64,000 nt of DNA from an uncultured Oscillospiraceae bacterium (GTDB lineage Bacteria; Bacillota; Clostridia; Oscillospirales; Acutalibacteraceae). Every line of letters begins with the position of its first letter. The first letter of the stretch is position 1. The translations under genes and the position numbers were made by a program. The notes below the pieces were generated by a model, which made no database searches, was not told the origin of the DNA, and saw only the letters and a program-made list of their open reading frames with translations. The DNA is taken from contig URCA01000016.1 in NCBI GenBank assembly GCA_900546265.1, positions 4,110-68,109 of the forward strand. The letters run 5' to 3'. Shown piece after piece: positions 24,963-34,364 of the stretch.

Positions 24963-25661
24963 TTATCGGTAGGTCAGTTCCTGCGCGATGCTGGTCGCGA
25001 AGCCGAGAATCTGCTGGGCGATGCTGAAAAACAGCAGCAGCAGAAAGCAGACGGCCAGGATGGCCAGCAGGGTGATGATTATGGAGACGATGGTTTTCTT
25101 AACGGTGTATTGGTGGACAATCATCATCCCCAGGAACACCAGCAGCAGGCTCCAGCCCGCGCCGACGACCTGGAAGGTTTGGTAAATCATGGCTTCATCC
25201 AGAGACAGGACGTTGGACAGGAGAATGCCTAGGAAGCCCAGGAGGATCCAGGGGGTCAGGGAATAGGCGGCGGCTATCCAGATGTCCCGCATCGTCCCCT
25301 CGCCGTCAATGAGCGTGCAGGTGGCCCAGTTGCATATCGTCCACAGCAGCAGAGCGCCCGCCGACTGCAGCAGGGCAGGGAGGAGCCGGACCATGGAATC
25401 GGGCTGGGGATGGAAGAGATAGCCGGTGCACAGGGCCTGCGTCAGGGCTTCCAGGAAAAACAGCAGAACCAGCAGATTGGCCAGGCCCATGGACGCTTTT
25501 TTCTCGTATTTCAAATCCTGGAAAACCGCCAGGGGATGAATGAGCAGGCGAAAGGGATAAAGCAGCTTTTCCTTGTCCGGTTTTGCCGGCGGAGTGTCCC
25601 GCAGGCGGCGCTGCCGCAGATGGATATAGCAGCCAAGCAGCATTTTCTTCACATTTGTCAT
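24963..25661 (-). CDS. Yip1-domain membrane protein
   Basis: 232 residues with five hydrophobic segments. The opening YPFRLLIHPLAVFQDLKYEKK and the internal WIAAAYSLTPWILLGFLGILL are characteristic of bacterial YIP1-family membrane proteins. Function is unknown, but they are recurrent partners of NHL-repeat and DUF5696 proteins in sugar-transport clusters. Its gene is 21 bases from the NHL/TPR gene and 26 bases from DUF5696, consistent with one transcript. GGAAAGG precedes ATG 25661. Confidence 0.8.
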   Translation of the reverse strand: MTNVKKMLLGCYIHLRQRRLRDTPPAKPDKEKLLYPFRLLIHPLAVFQDLKYEKKASMGLANLLVLLFFLEALTQALCTGYLFHPQPDSMVRLLPALLQSAGALLLWTICNWATCTLIDGEGTMRDIWIAAAYSLTPWILLGFLGILLSNVLSLDEAMIYQTFQVVGAGWSLLLVFLGMMIVHQYTVKKTIVSIIITLLAILAVCFLLLLFFSIAQQILGFATSIAQELTYR

Positions 25662-25682
25662 AGTCGGATTCGCCTTTCCGCC

Positions 25683-27164
25683 TTATCGGCGACGGATTCG
25701 TTTGCCGGATTTCCCGGACAGCATCCACCGGTGCGCTTTTTTTATCAGAAAGATAAACAGGGTCAGGCCGGCCGCCGCGCTCAGAAGCAGCCACACGAAA
25801 TGGCGGCGGACAAATTCCTTGCGGTAATCCTTCAGCGCCATGGAATAGAAATACGGGTCGTCCCCTTTTTTCAGCATCTCCATGGCGGCGGCGCTGTCGC
25901 CCTGCTGGAAATACGCGCGGCCGATGCTTTTGTAGGCGATGGACAGATGGCTATTTTCCCGCAGGATTTCCTGCCACCGCTCCACGGATTCGATATACTT
26001 GCCGGCGCTGTAAAACGTCAGGGCGTCGAGAACCCGGCGCATGTAGGCGGTGGGCTCGAACACGGTCAGGCTGGCCTTTTCGCTGTCCAGGGCCAGGAAG
26101 CTGTCTCCCTGCCGTTCCACGGCCGCCAGGGCCTTGAAGGTGCCCCGACGCTGCCCGGAGCCGCCCCAAATGGCCACCAGATTGCAATCGGCGTCGTACA
26201 GGAACAGGCGGCCGCGGGTGGCGTCCGCCCCGCACAGCAGGCCCGATTCGGTGACGCAGACGTCCACGAAGGCGCTGGCGACCTCCTCGCCGTTATCGTA
26301 GGAGACTTCCAAATCCCCAAACACGCCGTGGCCGAACTTCTTCTCCGCGGGCTGGAGGATATTGACGCCCAGCATGTTCAGGTGCTTGAGGGCTTTGCCC
26401 GCGCCCGCGCCGGCGCAGGAGGTATACAGAAAGTTGTCGCGGTCGATATACAGGTTGCTGTAGGGGGAGGGCAGGCTTTTTTCCATGGATTCCACCTGCT
26501 CTGTGCTGAACCACTTTTTCCACATCTGCAGGAACAGGACGTCGGCGGTCACCTTCACCTCGTTGGGAGCGAAAAACCCGAGAAAGCGATCCTGCGCGTC
26601 GTATTGGACAATCCCCTGATAGATCGAGGGATCCACCACAAAGACGTTGCCGTCCGTGTCCACCGCCACCTTTTCCGGCGTGTACTGGATATGGGTGTTG
26701 ATGGCGGTGACGCCCTCGTTGGTCATGATGCGCACGGCTTCCCGCTTTTCATTGACGGCCACGATCCGGGCGTTGCCCGTGTCACAGATGTACAGCAGCC
26801 CGTCGGCCGCCTTGAACACCCCTTTGGGCTGGCTGAGCGGCTCTTCCCGGCCATCGATAAGTATCGCCGTGAGGACGTCGGCGGACTGAAAATCCGCGCG
26901 GATACGGACGATCCGGTTGTTTCCCGTGTCCGCCAGATAGATGGCGCCCGTCCCGTCGACGTGCAGATCCTGCGGCTCCCGCAGGCGGCCGACGCCCAGC
27001 TCGAGCCCGTCGTAAACCGCGCGCACCTGGTAGGGCGCCGGCGCCGGTATCGATGTTTTATCGGACCCGTACAGATAAGCCTCGCTCTGCGGCAGGGCCG
27101 CGCCGGGAAGCGTCAGCGCCAGAGACAGAGCCAAAGCGGCCGCTGCCCTTCTGTAGCTCCTCAA
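25683..27164 (-). CDS. Secreted NHL-repeat/TPR protein with C-terminal membrane anchor
   Basis: 493 residues. Start TTG 27164 is preferred because GGAGG lies 8 bases upstream, and the ATG at 27179 has no site. A signal peptide ends near LPGAALPQSEA. A beta-propeller follows, with NHL-type repeats such as LREPQDLHVDGTGAIYLADTGNNRIVRI and LSQPKGVFKAADGLLYICDTGNARIVAV. A TPR-like helical stretch lies around residues 365-430 (YIESVERWQEILREN, AYKSIGRAYFQQGDSAAAMEML). One membrane segment near residue 455 is followed by basic residues. The propeller faces outside and may bind oligosaccharide or scaffold the importer; this is inference. Confidence 0.82.
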   Translation of the reverse strand: MRSYRRAAAALALSLALTLPGAALPQSEAYLYGSDKTSIPAPAPYQVRAVYDGLELGVGRLREPQDLHVDGTGAIYLADTGNNRIVRIRADFQSADVLTAILIDGREEPLSQPKGVFKAADGLLYICDTGNARIVAVNEKREAVRIMTNEGVTAINTHIQYTPEKVAVDTDGNVFVVDPSIYQGIVQYDAQDRFLGFFAPNEVKVTADVLFLQMWKKWFSTEQVESMEKSLPSPYSNLYIDRDNFLYTSCAGAGAGKALKHLNMLGVNILQPAEKKFGHGVFGDLEVSYDNGEEVASAFVDVCVTESGLLCGADATRGRLFLYDADCNLVAIWGGSGQRRGTFKALAAVERQGDSFLALDSEKASLTVFEPTAYMRRVLDALTFYSAGKYIESVERWQEILRENSHLSIAYKSIGRAYFQQGDSAAAMEMLKKGDDPYFYSMALKDYRKEFVRRHFVWLLLSAAAGLTLFIFLIKKAHRWMLSGKSGKRIRRR

Positions 27165-27201
27165 GGTTCCAGCCTCCATTCGGAAAAGGATTGTGGCTTC
27201 G

Positions 27202-28050
27202 TCAGGATTTGATGCCCGAATAGGCCATGGTTTCCACCACGGAATTTTCGCAGAAAAGGAAAATGACGATGGGCGGCAGCATCAGCAGCACCGACACGGC
27301 GGCTGTGACGCCCGTGCGGATGATGCCGCCGGTGTTGATCTGCTGCATCATGGTGGGCAGCATTTTCATGGATTCGCTGTAGGTAAACTGCGCGCCCGTC
27401 ACGTTCCAGCTGCTGATGAAGGTGAGAATCATCAGCGTCATCCAGGCGGGGCGCATCATCGGCAGGACGATTTTGAAGAAGGAGTATTTTTCTCCCGCGC
27501 CGTCGATTCGCGCCGCTTCCAGCACGTCGTCCGGAATGGCGGAGATGAACTGGCCCATCAGGAACACGCCGAAGGAGGTGCTCATCAGCGGCAGGATCAG
27601 CGCCCAGAAGGTGTCCAGCATGCCGGTTTTCGCCATCAGCATGTATTGGGGCAGCGCCGTCACCTCGGGGCGGAACAGGATGGCGAACACGATGACGCGG
27701 TTGATGATGGTTTTGCCGGGGAACCGGAGCTTGGCCATGGCGTAGCCGGCCATGGAGGCCAGCAGGATGTATCCCCCGGTGGACGCGGCCGTGACGAACA
27801 CGCTGTTGAACACATACCGCTCCACCGCGATCAGCGACTGGGACTGCACCCGGAGGATTTCGGCAAAGTTCTGCAGCGTCGGGTGATAGACGACGAAGCG
27901 GGGCGGGAACAGAAACAGCTCGCTTATCGGCTTGAACGCGTTGATGACGGAATAGTACATGGGCAGCGCGATGAAAACGCCGAAAACAGCCAGGAAGAGA
28001 AAGGCCGCGGCGTTGCCGGCCCGGGATCGATTCATGGTTTTCCCTGTCAA
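27202..28050 (-). CDS. Carbohydrate ABC transporter permease, MalG type
   Basis: 282 residues with six membrane segments. The EAA loop reads ISAIPDDVLEAARIDGAGEKYSFFKIVLPMM, the cytoplasmic contact site for the ATPase. The protein ends GIKS, as MalG-like subunits often do. TTG 28050 has AAAGGAGG six bases upstream; ATG 28035 is the alternative. Partner of the MalF-type permease just upstream, forming a CUT1 importer core. No ATPase is encoded nearby. Confidence 0.9.
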   Translation of the reverse strand: MTGKTMNRSRAGNAAAFLFLAVFGVFIALPMYYSVINAFKPISELFLFPPRFVVYHPTLQNFAEILRVQSQSLIAVERYVFNSVFVTAASTGGYILLASMAGYAMAKLRFPGKTIINRVIVFAILFRPEVTALPQYMLMAKTGMLDTFWALILPLMSTSFGVFLMGQFISAIPDDVLEAARIDGAGEKYSFFKIVLPMMRPAWMTLMILTFISSWNVTGAQFTYSESMKMLPTMMQQINTGGIIRTGVTAAVSVLLMLPPIVIFLFCENSVVETMAYSGIKS

Positions 28051-28084
28051 ACAGATGCCTCCTTTGCGCACGGCGGCGGAAGGC

Positions 28085-28987
28085 TCAGCCTTCGCCCGGG
28101 GCCACCGTGTTGATAGCCTTATTGATAACCACCCAGCTGACCACCATGATGGCGAACAGCACCACCGCCACCGCCGACGCATAGCCCATTTCCAGGCGCA
28201 GATTGCCGTAGTCCTGAATATGCAGCACCAGCGTGTGGGTGGAATAATCGGTGCTGGGCATGCCGGTCAGGGCGGCCGGCTGGGCGCCGATGGCAAAGGA
28301 GCCGGAGATGGACAGCACCGCCCCGATGAGCAGCTGCGGGCGCATCTGGGGCAGGGTGATGTACCACAGCTCCTGCCAGCGGTTGCGCAGCCCGTCGATG
28401 GCCGCCGCCTCAAAGTAGCTGGCGTTGAGCTGCTTGAAGCCGGCGATGAAGGCCAGGAAGCCGGTGCCCATGCCCATCCACAGCACCACCACGATCACCA
28501 CAAAGAAGTTATAATCCGGGTCGTACAGCCACTGGATCGGTTCGCTTATCAGGCCCCAGTTGATGAGAAAGCTGTTGAGTATGCCGTAGGAGTCGTTGCT
28601 GAACAGATACGTCCACATCAGATAGGCGCTGCCGATGAGGGAGGGGGAATAGAACAAAAAGGTCAGGATATTTTTGAGCATGCGCCCCATATCGTTGATA
28701 AACCAGGCCACCACGAAGCTCAGAATATAGCCGACCGGGCCGGTGATGATGGCGAACAGCATGGTGTTGCTGAAGGCCTTGACGAAAATGTCATCGTCCA
28801 GGAACATCCGCATATAGTTGGAGAACCCGATGAACCGGGGCGCCTGCACCATGTCGAAGTTGGTGAAGCTGATGACCACCGCCATCAGAATCGGGATGAG
28901 AGTAAAAAAGACAAAGAGAATCAGCCAGAAGCCAATGAAGAAATAGGCGTTTCCATAGGTATGTATAAAGTTTCGCAGCTTGTTCAT
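28085..28987 (-). CDS. Sugar ABC transporter permease, MalF/UgpA type
   Basis: 300 residues with six membrane segments and an EAA loop AGFKQLNASYFEAAAIDGLRNRWQELWYITLPQM. ATG 28987 overlaps the stop of the fused solute-binding gene by four bases (ATGA) and has GGAGGAAGG in front, so the three genes are translationally coupled. It pairs with the MalG-type permease at 27202-28050. Confidence 0.9.
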   Translation of the reverse strand: MNKLRNFIHTYGNAYFFIGFWLILFVFFTLIPILMAVVISFTNFDMVQAPRFIGFSNYMRMFLDDDIFVKAFSNTMLFAIITGPVGYILSFVVAWFINDMGRMLKNILTFLFYSPSLIGSAYLMWTYLFSNDSYGILNSFLINWGLISEPIQWLYDPDYNFFVVIVVVLWMGMGTGFLAFIAGFKQLNASYFEAAAIDGLRNRWQELWYITLPQMRPQLLIGAVLSISGSFAIGAQPAALTGMPSTDYSTHTLVLHIQDYGNLRLEMGYASAVAVVLFAIMVVSWVVINKAINTVAPGEG

Positions 28988-31737
28988 CGGCCTTCCTCCA
29001 GCCCCAATTCGATACGCTTTCTGCTGAGCTCCTCGTCGACGATCCGCCCATAGCGGAAAATCACGTCGCGCGGGTTTTCGTATTCGTAGGCGACGCGCCG
29101 GAACGCGTTGCTCAGATTCCGGGTCACGTAATAGGCGGCGGGCGACTGGGGGTTGTCGCTGACCTGCCTCCACTGGCCCAGGAGGGCCTCCGCTTCCTCC
29201 GCCGTCCAGGCCAGGGAACCGAAAACCTCCTTGTTGGCGGGGAAGTAGCGGGAGGATACGCCGAGCTTCGCCTCGGTTTCCAGGGCGAACCGCTCCTGCG
29301 TACTGTCGGAGGTCCACCAGTCGAGGAACCGGAAGGCGTCCGCGTGACGCTGCGACTTTTCCATGACGACGGCGGCGCTCACCCGGCAGACCTCGGTGTG
29401 ATCCGCCGTGCCGTCCGTCCGGACGGTGCCCGGCACCATGGCCATTTTCCACAGGCCGGCTATTTCGGGGGCGCCGACAGTCACCTGTCCATAGAAATTG
29501 GACGTGGAGATGACCAGAGGCATCTGCCCCGTGCGGAAGCGGTTGAGAATATCGAAGGATTTCGGCAGGCCGTATTTGACATACAGGTCGGTCCAGGCGG
29601 CGAAGGCTTCAATGGAGGCCTTTTCCGTCATATTGGTCCGGCTCATATCCTGGTTATACAGGGTGCCGCCGTTTTGCAGCAGGAACATTTCATAAATCTG
29701 GGTGGATTCCTCGATGCCGGCCTGCATCCCTTTTTTCTGCAGCCGGGCCAGCACGGCGTAGAACTCCTCCCAGGTTTTCGGAACCGTCAGCTCCTGCTCC
29801 CGGAAAATGTCGGCGCGGTAAAAGAGCATGTTATAGCTCTGGATTTCCGGCAGGCCGTATGTCTTTTCCCCCACCTGCAGAGATATCAGGGAGGAGGGGT
29901 AGAAGCGCTGCACGATGGCGGCGTAATCAGGCATGGCGGTCAGGTCGGTCAGGGCGTTCCGGTAATACAGGTTCATCAGAACCGTTTTGGGGACGAACAG
30001 GGCCGCGTCCGGGCCCTTGCCCGAGACCAGAGCGGGCAGGAGGGTATCCGCCGCGTTGACCAGGGACACGGTGACGGGGATGCCGGTGGAGGGGGTGAAG
30101 CTGTCGGTGATCAGCCGGCTGAGTATCTGGGCCTGATCCCGGCCGGTGGCATAGCCGGTGGAAATCAAATCGTTGGTGCTGGCCCAGACCCGCAGGGGCT
30201 CTCCCTGCGCCGCCCCGCCGCCCACGGTATCGTAATCCTGAATGAAGGAGGAGAGAAAGGCCATCAAGCGAAAGCGCAGCTGCCCGAGGAAGGTGCCGCC
30301 CGTGCGCACGGGCGCGTGGCCGGGGGAGCGGAGCGTCAGGTAATCCAGCTCCATGGGCTGGGAGCGGATGCCTCCCAGCAAATCGGCCAGGGTATTGATT
30401 TGGGAGCGGAAATTGTCCATTTGGCCAGGGATGCCCCGCACTTTTTTCGCCATGGCCGCCAGCATGCGGGCGGTTTCATAAATCCGGCTGGTGCCGCTGC
30501 CGGCGATGCCGCTGTCGGCACCGGCGTCCATCCGGGTCCCCAGCGCGTTCAGCCGCTGGCGGCAGCTCTCCAGCGTCGGCACCAGGCCGTCGATGTGGGT
30601 ATCCAGATCATAATCCCGGTAGCTGTCCGGGGTCTCGCCGACCAGCACCATGATGCGGCTGTACAGGCCGTTGAGCTCCTCCACAATGGAGGACAACTCC
30701 TGCAGCACGGCGTTCAGGCCGGTCATCACCACCTCCAGCTTTAGCTCGTGGACGCCCTTTTCCAGGTAAAACCGATAGGGGGTTCCTTGGCTGTCGGCCA
30801 GGGTTTGGCAGGTGAAGTCCGCCGCGTAGGGGAAGACGAGGGTTTCGCATTCCCGGAAGGGAACCTCGCCGTCTACCGTCAGCCTCCGCCGCACGGAGAA
30901 GCCGTTGGTATCGTTCTGCCGATACACCACGTCCAGCGCGTAAAAGCCGCTTTCCGGCACCTGCACGTTCCAGGAGACCCATTGGCTCTCCCGGCTGTAG
31001 CCCGAACCGCCCAGGGTGTTGTAGCGGATTTTGGAGGGGTCGTTGGGACTGACGGAGGCGGAAATCCGATCGTAGGACAGGGTGATTTCCAGATGGGATT
31101 TTTGCGCGTAGAGCTCCGCCTCCTGCCGGATCTCCCGGTCGGCGGTGTCGACGGCGCCCCCGGCCTCCATGGCGCGGACATAGGCGGCGTAGTCATCCGT
31201 TTGAGAAAGAGGCAGCAGGCTCAGGCGGCGGATACGCACCGGCTGCCGGGTCATGGTCAGGCGCAGGGTATACGCGCCGGCGGCCAGGTTCAGCCCCTGA
31301 TCCTCGCCCAGGGAGGGCGTCACGGTCTGCCAGTGGATGACCTCCACTTGGGTGGGCATCAGCTCGTTGCCCTGCCAGTCCTGTTCAAAGCGGCCGTTCG
31401 CCGGCTGTCCGCCGGCGTTTTCCCACCGCCGCGGGAATTCCACCGCCGCTTCCTTGATAACGGCGCCGTTTTGCAGGATTTCCAGGGAGCCCTGCGGCGT
31501 GATGGGCTTGCCCTCCGGGGCCTTGTATTCGATTTGCAGCTGGTAGCGGCCGGCGGCCGGCACCTGGAAGGAGAAGTCCGCCGGCGCTTTTTCCTCCAGC
31601 TGCCGGCCCTCTTCCTCGCGGTATACATCCACCGCCGCCGCAGCTGGTTCCGCCGCCGCAGCCGGACAGACGGCCGGCAGACAGACAAAGAAGGCGAGAA
31701 GCAGCGCGCCGAGGCGGCGCAAGCACGGTTTACACAC
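28984..31737 (-). CDS. Solute-binding protein fused to N-terminal carbohydrate-binding-like modules
   Basis: 917 residues, about twice a normal CUT1 binding protein. GTG 31737 has AAGGAGGAG correctly spaced; the frame is open to 31998 but that part overlaps the upstream permease gene. The signal peptide ends near CPAAAAE. Two jelly-roll-like modules follow (about residues 35-160 and 200-330), containing FQVPAAGRYQLQIEY, GAYTLRLTM, WNVQVPESGFYALDVVY and GVHELKLEV. A helical spacer comes next (about 330-470). The binding-protein fold (about 500-917) has LRVWASTNDL, KGPDAALFVP, YGLPEIQSYNMLFYR and FRFLDWWTSD. No lipobox is visible. It probably presents a polymer-binding arm together with the importer receptor. 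Such a fusion is uncommon. Confidence 0.85.
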   Translation of the reverse strand: MCKPCLRRLGALLLAFFVCLPAVCPAAAAEPAAAAVDVYREEEGRQLEEKAPADFSFQVPAAGRYQLQIEYKAPEGKPITPQGSLEILQNGAVIKEAAVEFPRRWENAGGQPANGRFEQDWQGNELMPTQVEVIHWQTVTPSLGEDQGLNLAAGAYTLRLTMTRQPVRIRRLSLLPLSQTDDYAAYVRAMEAGGAVDTADREIRQEAELYAQKSHLEITLSYDRISASVSPNDPSKIRYNTLGGSGYSRESQWVSWNVQVPESGFYALDVVYRQNDTNGFSVRRRLTVDGEVPFRECETLVFPYAADFTCQTLADSQGTPYRFYLEKGVHELKLEVVMTGLNAVLQELSSIVEELNGLYSRIMVLVGETPDSYRDYDLDTHIDGLVPTLESCRQRLNALGTRMDAGADSGIAGSGTSRIYETARMLAAMAKKVRGIPGQMDNFRSQINTLADLLGGIRSQPMELDYLTLRSPGHAPVRTGGTFLGQLRFRLMAFLSSFIQDYDTVGGGAAQGEPLRVWASTNDLISTGYATGRDQAQILSRLITDSFTPSTGIPVTVSLVNAADTLLPALVSGKGPDAALFVPKTVLMNLYYRNALTDLTAMPDYAAIVQRFYPSSLISLQVGEKTYGLPEIQSYNMLFYRADIFREQELTVPKTWEEFYAVLARLQKKGMQAGIEESTQIYEMFLLQNGGTLYNQDMSRTNMTEKASIEAFAAWTDLYVKYGLPKSFDILNRFRTGQMPLVISTSNFYGQVTVGAPEIAGLWKMAMVPGTVRTDGTADHTEVCRVSAAVVMEKSQRHADAFRFLDWWTSDSTQERFALETEAKLGVSSRYFPANKEVFGSLAWTAEEAEALLGQWRQVSDNPQSPAAYYVTRNLSNAFRRVAYEYENPRDVIFRYGRIVDEELSRKRIELGLEEGR

Positions 31738-31751
31738 AGCAAATCTCCTCC

Positions 31752-32732
31752 TTATCCGACGATCCCGGTGCGGTCGATCCCCTGCACAAAGAAACGCTGT
31801 CCCACCAGAAAGAGGAGAATCAGCGGCGCAATGCTGAAAACGCAGGCGGCCTGCTCGATGGGGATGATGTAATACACGGTAAAATGCTCCCGGGGCAGGA
31901 TCACCTCCAGAGCGTAGCGCAAATCCACAATCCGGGTGGCCAGCGTCTGCACCGACGACAGATTGATGGAGGCCAGATAGTAATCGCTCCAGTACCACAC
32001 CAGGGAGAACAGGAAGAAGACCAGCAGCGAGGTGCGGGCGTTGGGCAGCATGATCCGGAAAAAGGTTTTGCGGTAGCCGCAGCCGTCGATGAGCGCGGCT
32101 TCCTCCAGCTCGGCGGGGATGCCGGCGAACACCTGCCGGAACACCAGGATGAACAGCCCGGCCCGCAGGCCCTGGCCCAGGGCGGCCGGCAGGAAGAACG
32201 CCAGCGGGGAGTCGAGCAGCCTCAGGCCGGAGGGGGCGCCGGTTATCAGCCGGATGATGCCGAAGACATCAAAATTGGACATCAACAGGTAGTTGGGCAT
32301 CCCCAACAGCTGGGGCGGCACCACAATGGTGAACACCACCATGATGAACAGCAGGGTGGACCCCTTGAAATGAAACCGGGCGAAGCCATAGCCGGCCAGG
32401 CAGGTCACCAGGATTTGCAGCAGCGAGCTGCCCACCGCGATAAGCACCGTATTTTTCATGGCTTCCAGTAGATGGACGTCCACCACCGCCGTGCGGAAGT
32501 TGTCCCAGGTGGGCGTTTTGGGCAGCCACACCACCGTGATATCCATGAAATCCTTGGGGGAGCGGAAGGCCATGCTCACCATATACAGCAGGGGGTACAG
32601 GATAATAAACGCGATGGCCAGCAGAAACAGCCAGCGCAGCAGATTGCCCACGCATTTTCCCGCGTAGTAGGCCGGGGATATCTGAATGCTCCGGAGATCC
32701 GGCAGTTCCCGACGGTTTTTCTTCCTTGCCAT
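31752..32732 (-). CDS. Carbohydrate ABC transporter permease, MalG type (second importer)
   Basis: 326 residues, six membrane segments, and EAA loop FAGIPAELEEAALIDGCGYRKTFFRIMLPNA. ATG 32732 has GGAAGGGAG upstream. It is 14 bases from the fused binding-protein gene and 17 bases from the partner permease at 32750. Slightly longer than usual because of an N-terminal basic extension (MARKKNRRELPDLRS). Confidence 0.9.
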   Translation of the reverse strand: MARKKNRRELPDLRSIQISPAYYAGKCVGNLLRWLFLLAIAFIILYPLLYMVSMAFRSPKDFMDITVVWLPKTPTWDNFRTAVVDVHLLEAMKNTVLIAVGSSLLQILVTCLAGYGFARFHFKGSTLLFIMVVFTIVVPPQLLGMPNYLLMSNFDVFGIIRLITGAPSGLRLLDSPLAFFLPAALGQGLRAGLFILVFRQVFAGIPAELEEAALIDGCGYRKTFFRIMLPNARTSLLVFFLFSLVWYWSDYYLASINLSSVQTLATRIVDLRYALEVILPREHFTVYYIIPIEQAACVFSIAPLILLFLVGQRFFVQGIDRTGIVG

Positions 32733-32749
32733 GGAGGCACTCCCTTCCT

Positions 32750-33649
32750 TCAGCGTTCTTTTTGAAAAAGCATCCGGCGGCAGAGGAGGACGACGAGCCC
32801 CAGGATGATTAGCACCAGCAGGAAGTACATCCAGGCCATGGCCGCGGCATAGGAATAGTTCATGTCCTTCATGAAGTAGTCGCGGATATACCGCATGGCC
32901 TGGTTGTCGTAGCTGGTGAAGCTGTCGATGATGGTATAGACAATTGTGGCCAGGACGAAGGGGGACACGGTGGGGAAGGTGATTTTCCAAAAGGTTTCCC
33001 AGCCGCTGGCCCCTTCCACCTGCGCCACCTCGTAGAACGACGAGGGGATGGACAAGAGGGCGGCCATGAAAATCAGGATTTGGATGCCGCTTTTCCACAC
33101 CAGGTCGGCCACGTTGGCGATCATCCCGGTCAGAATATCCACCAGGCCGTTCGGCAGGCCGCTTTCCAGCAGAAACTGGGTTAGAATGGTCACGTCGAAA
33201 ATGTTGGAGGCGCCGGCGGCTGGCAGCGCCACGATGGAGCTCATGTCCGCCTTAATGATTTCCGCCACCACACCGGCGGTGACGATGATGGGAAGAAAAA
33301 AGATAGCGCGCATAATCATGCGGCCGTGAAATTTCTGGTTGAGGATGGTGGCGGTGAACAGGCTGAAAAACACGATAACCGGCACCTGGTAGACGAGATC
33401 CCGGAACGCCTCGAAAATCAGCCGGGGAAATTCGGCGTCGCCGGTCAGCGCCTGTATGTACTGGCCCCAGATGCCGTTTTCCAGCGGCTTCAAAACAAAG
33501 CCGTCCCCCTCAAAGGCAAACTGATAAAAGGAATAGCGGAAAAAGCTCACCATCGGCTGCACGAACAACAGAAGGAAGCCGATAAACCAGGGAAGGATGA
33601 ATATCCAGCCGATCGCTTCCCTCTTTTTGCTGAGTCTGCTTTTTCCCAT
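32750..33649 (-). CDS. Sugar ABC transporter permease, MalF type (second importer)
   Basis: 299 residues, six membrane segments, beginning GKSRLSKKREAIGWIFILPW. The EAA-like loop is SFYEVAQVEGASGWETFWKITFP, with the conserved alanine partly replaced, though the glycine is retained. The start at ATG 33649 follows an AAAGGG about 12 bases upstream, a weak site. It forms a transporter core with 31752-32732. Confidence 0.88.
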   Translation of the reverse strand: MGKSRLSKKREAIGWIFILPWFIGFLLLFVQPMVSFFRYSFYQFAFEGDGFVLKPLENGIWGQYIQALTGDAEFPRLIFEAFRDLVYQVPVIVFFSLFTATILNQKFHGRMIMRAIFFLPIIVTAGVVAEIIKADMSSIVALPAAGASNIFDVTILTQFLLESGLPNGLVDILTGMIANVADLVWKSGIQILIFMAALLSIPSSFYEVAQVEGASGWETFWKITFPTVSPFVLATIVYTIIDSFTSYDNQAMRYIRDYFMKDMNYSYAAAMAWMYFLLVLIILGLVVLLCRRMLFQKER

Positions 33650-33704
33650 GAGAACATCCAACCCTTTCCGCGCACAGGCGCTTCCGAATGGAGAGAACCG
33701 GCTT

Positions 33705-34364
33705 TTATTGATGCAGATAAGAAAAACACGTTGGTTCATAAAAGGGGCGGTAGACCGTCAGCCCGGTGAAGCGGATGGCGGACGCATAGGTGCCCAGCCC
33801 GAACCGGCCGCAGCCGTCCAGGGTTTGCGGCTGCGGGTCGATCATCTCCACCACCAGGGCGCCGTTGGCAAACAGGAAGCAGTGGCCGCCCACGCTGCCC
33901 ACCTGGATATGGTAGGTTTTCGCGGCTTCCAGCGGGTACAGGCTGGTGGATACGAAGGGGACGCATCCCGGGTATTTTTCGATGCCGGCCCGGTTCAGCC
34001 ACCAGCCGCCCAGGCCGCCGATGTAGCCCTTGTCCGCGTCGTCTTTTTCGTAGTTCCATCCGGAGGCCTTCCAGGCGAAATTCAAATCGTTGCAGCAGGG
34101 GGGGACGGGCTGGGCGATAAAGTCCAGCAGGATATCCCCCTCGTAGCTGGCCCGGGAATACAGGATGCCCGCGCCGTCCCGTTTGGTTTCTCCGACAATC
34201 CAGCCGTCCGCCTCCGCCCGCCACTGGCCGCCGGTCGCCTCGAAGTCCTCCCGCAGGCTTTGTTCGTCAAAGGGGCGGGCATACAGCACGGCGCTGCTGT
34301 CCAGGCATATCCTTTTTTCCTTAATATGTAGGATCCGATCCGATGCGGGCGTTGCGTGTTCCAT
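33705..34364 (-). CDS. Concanavalin-like domain protein, YesU/DUF1961-like
   Basis: 219 residues without a signal peptide. GGAGGAATTGCT directly precedes ATG 34364. The layout LYARPFDEQSLREDFEATGGQWRAEADGW, DLNFAWKASGWNYEKDDADKGYIGGLGGWW, TYHIQVGSVGGHCFLFANG and GRFGLGTYASAIRFTGLTVY matches lectin-like jelly rolls in which a short sequence encodes a whole beta sandwich. The closest family I can suggest is DUF1961 (YesU), whose genes sit in rhamnogalacturonan loci. First gene of the minus-strand cluster. Cytoplasmic location suggests it acts on imported oligosaccharide. Confidence 0.65.
   Translation of the reverse strand: MEHATPASDRILHIKEKRICLDSSAVLYARPFDEQSLREDFEATGGQWRAEADGWIVGETKRDGAGILYSRASYEGDILLDFIAQPVPPCCNDLNFAWKASGWNYEKDDADKGYIGGLGGWWLNRAGIEKYPGCVPFVSTSLYPLEAAKTYHIQVGSVGGHCFLFANGALVVEMIDPQPQTLDGCGRFGLGTYASAIRFTGLTVYRPFYEPTCFSYLHQ

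Noticed and set aside
31738..31998. Longer start for the fused solute-binding protein
   Set aside because: The extension overlaps the upstream permease gene in another frame and translates to arginine/histidine-rich sequence. GTG 31737 has a good ribosome site and starts a signal peptide.
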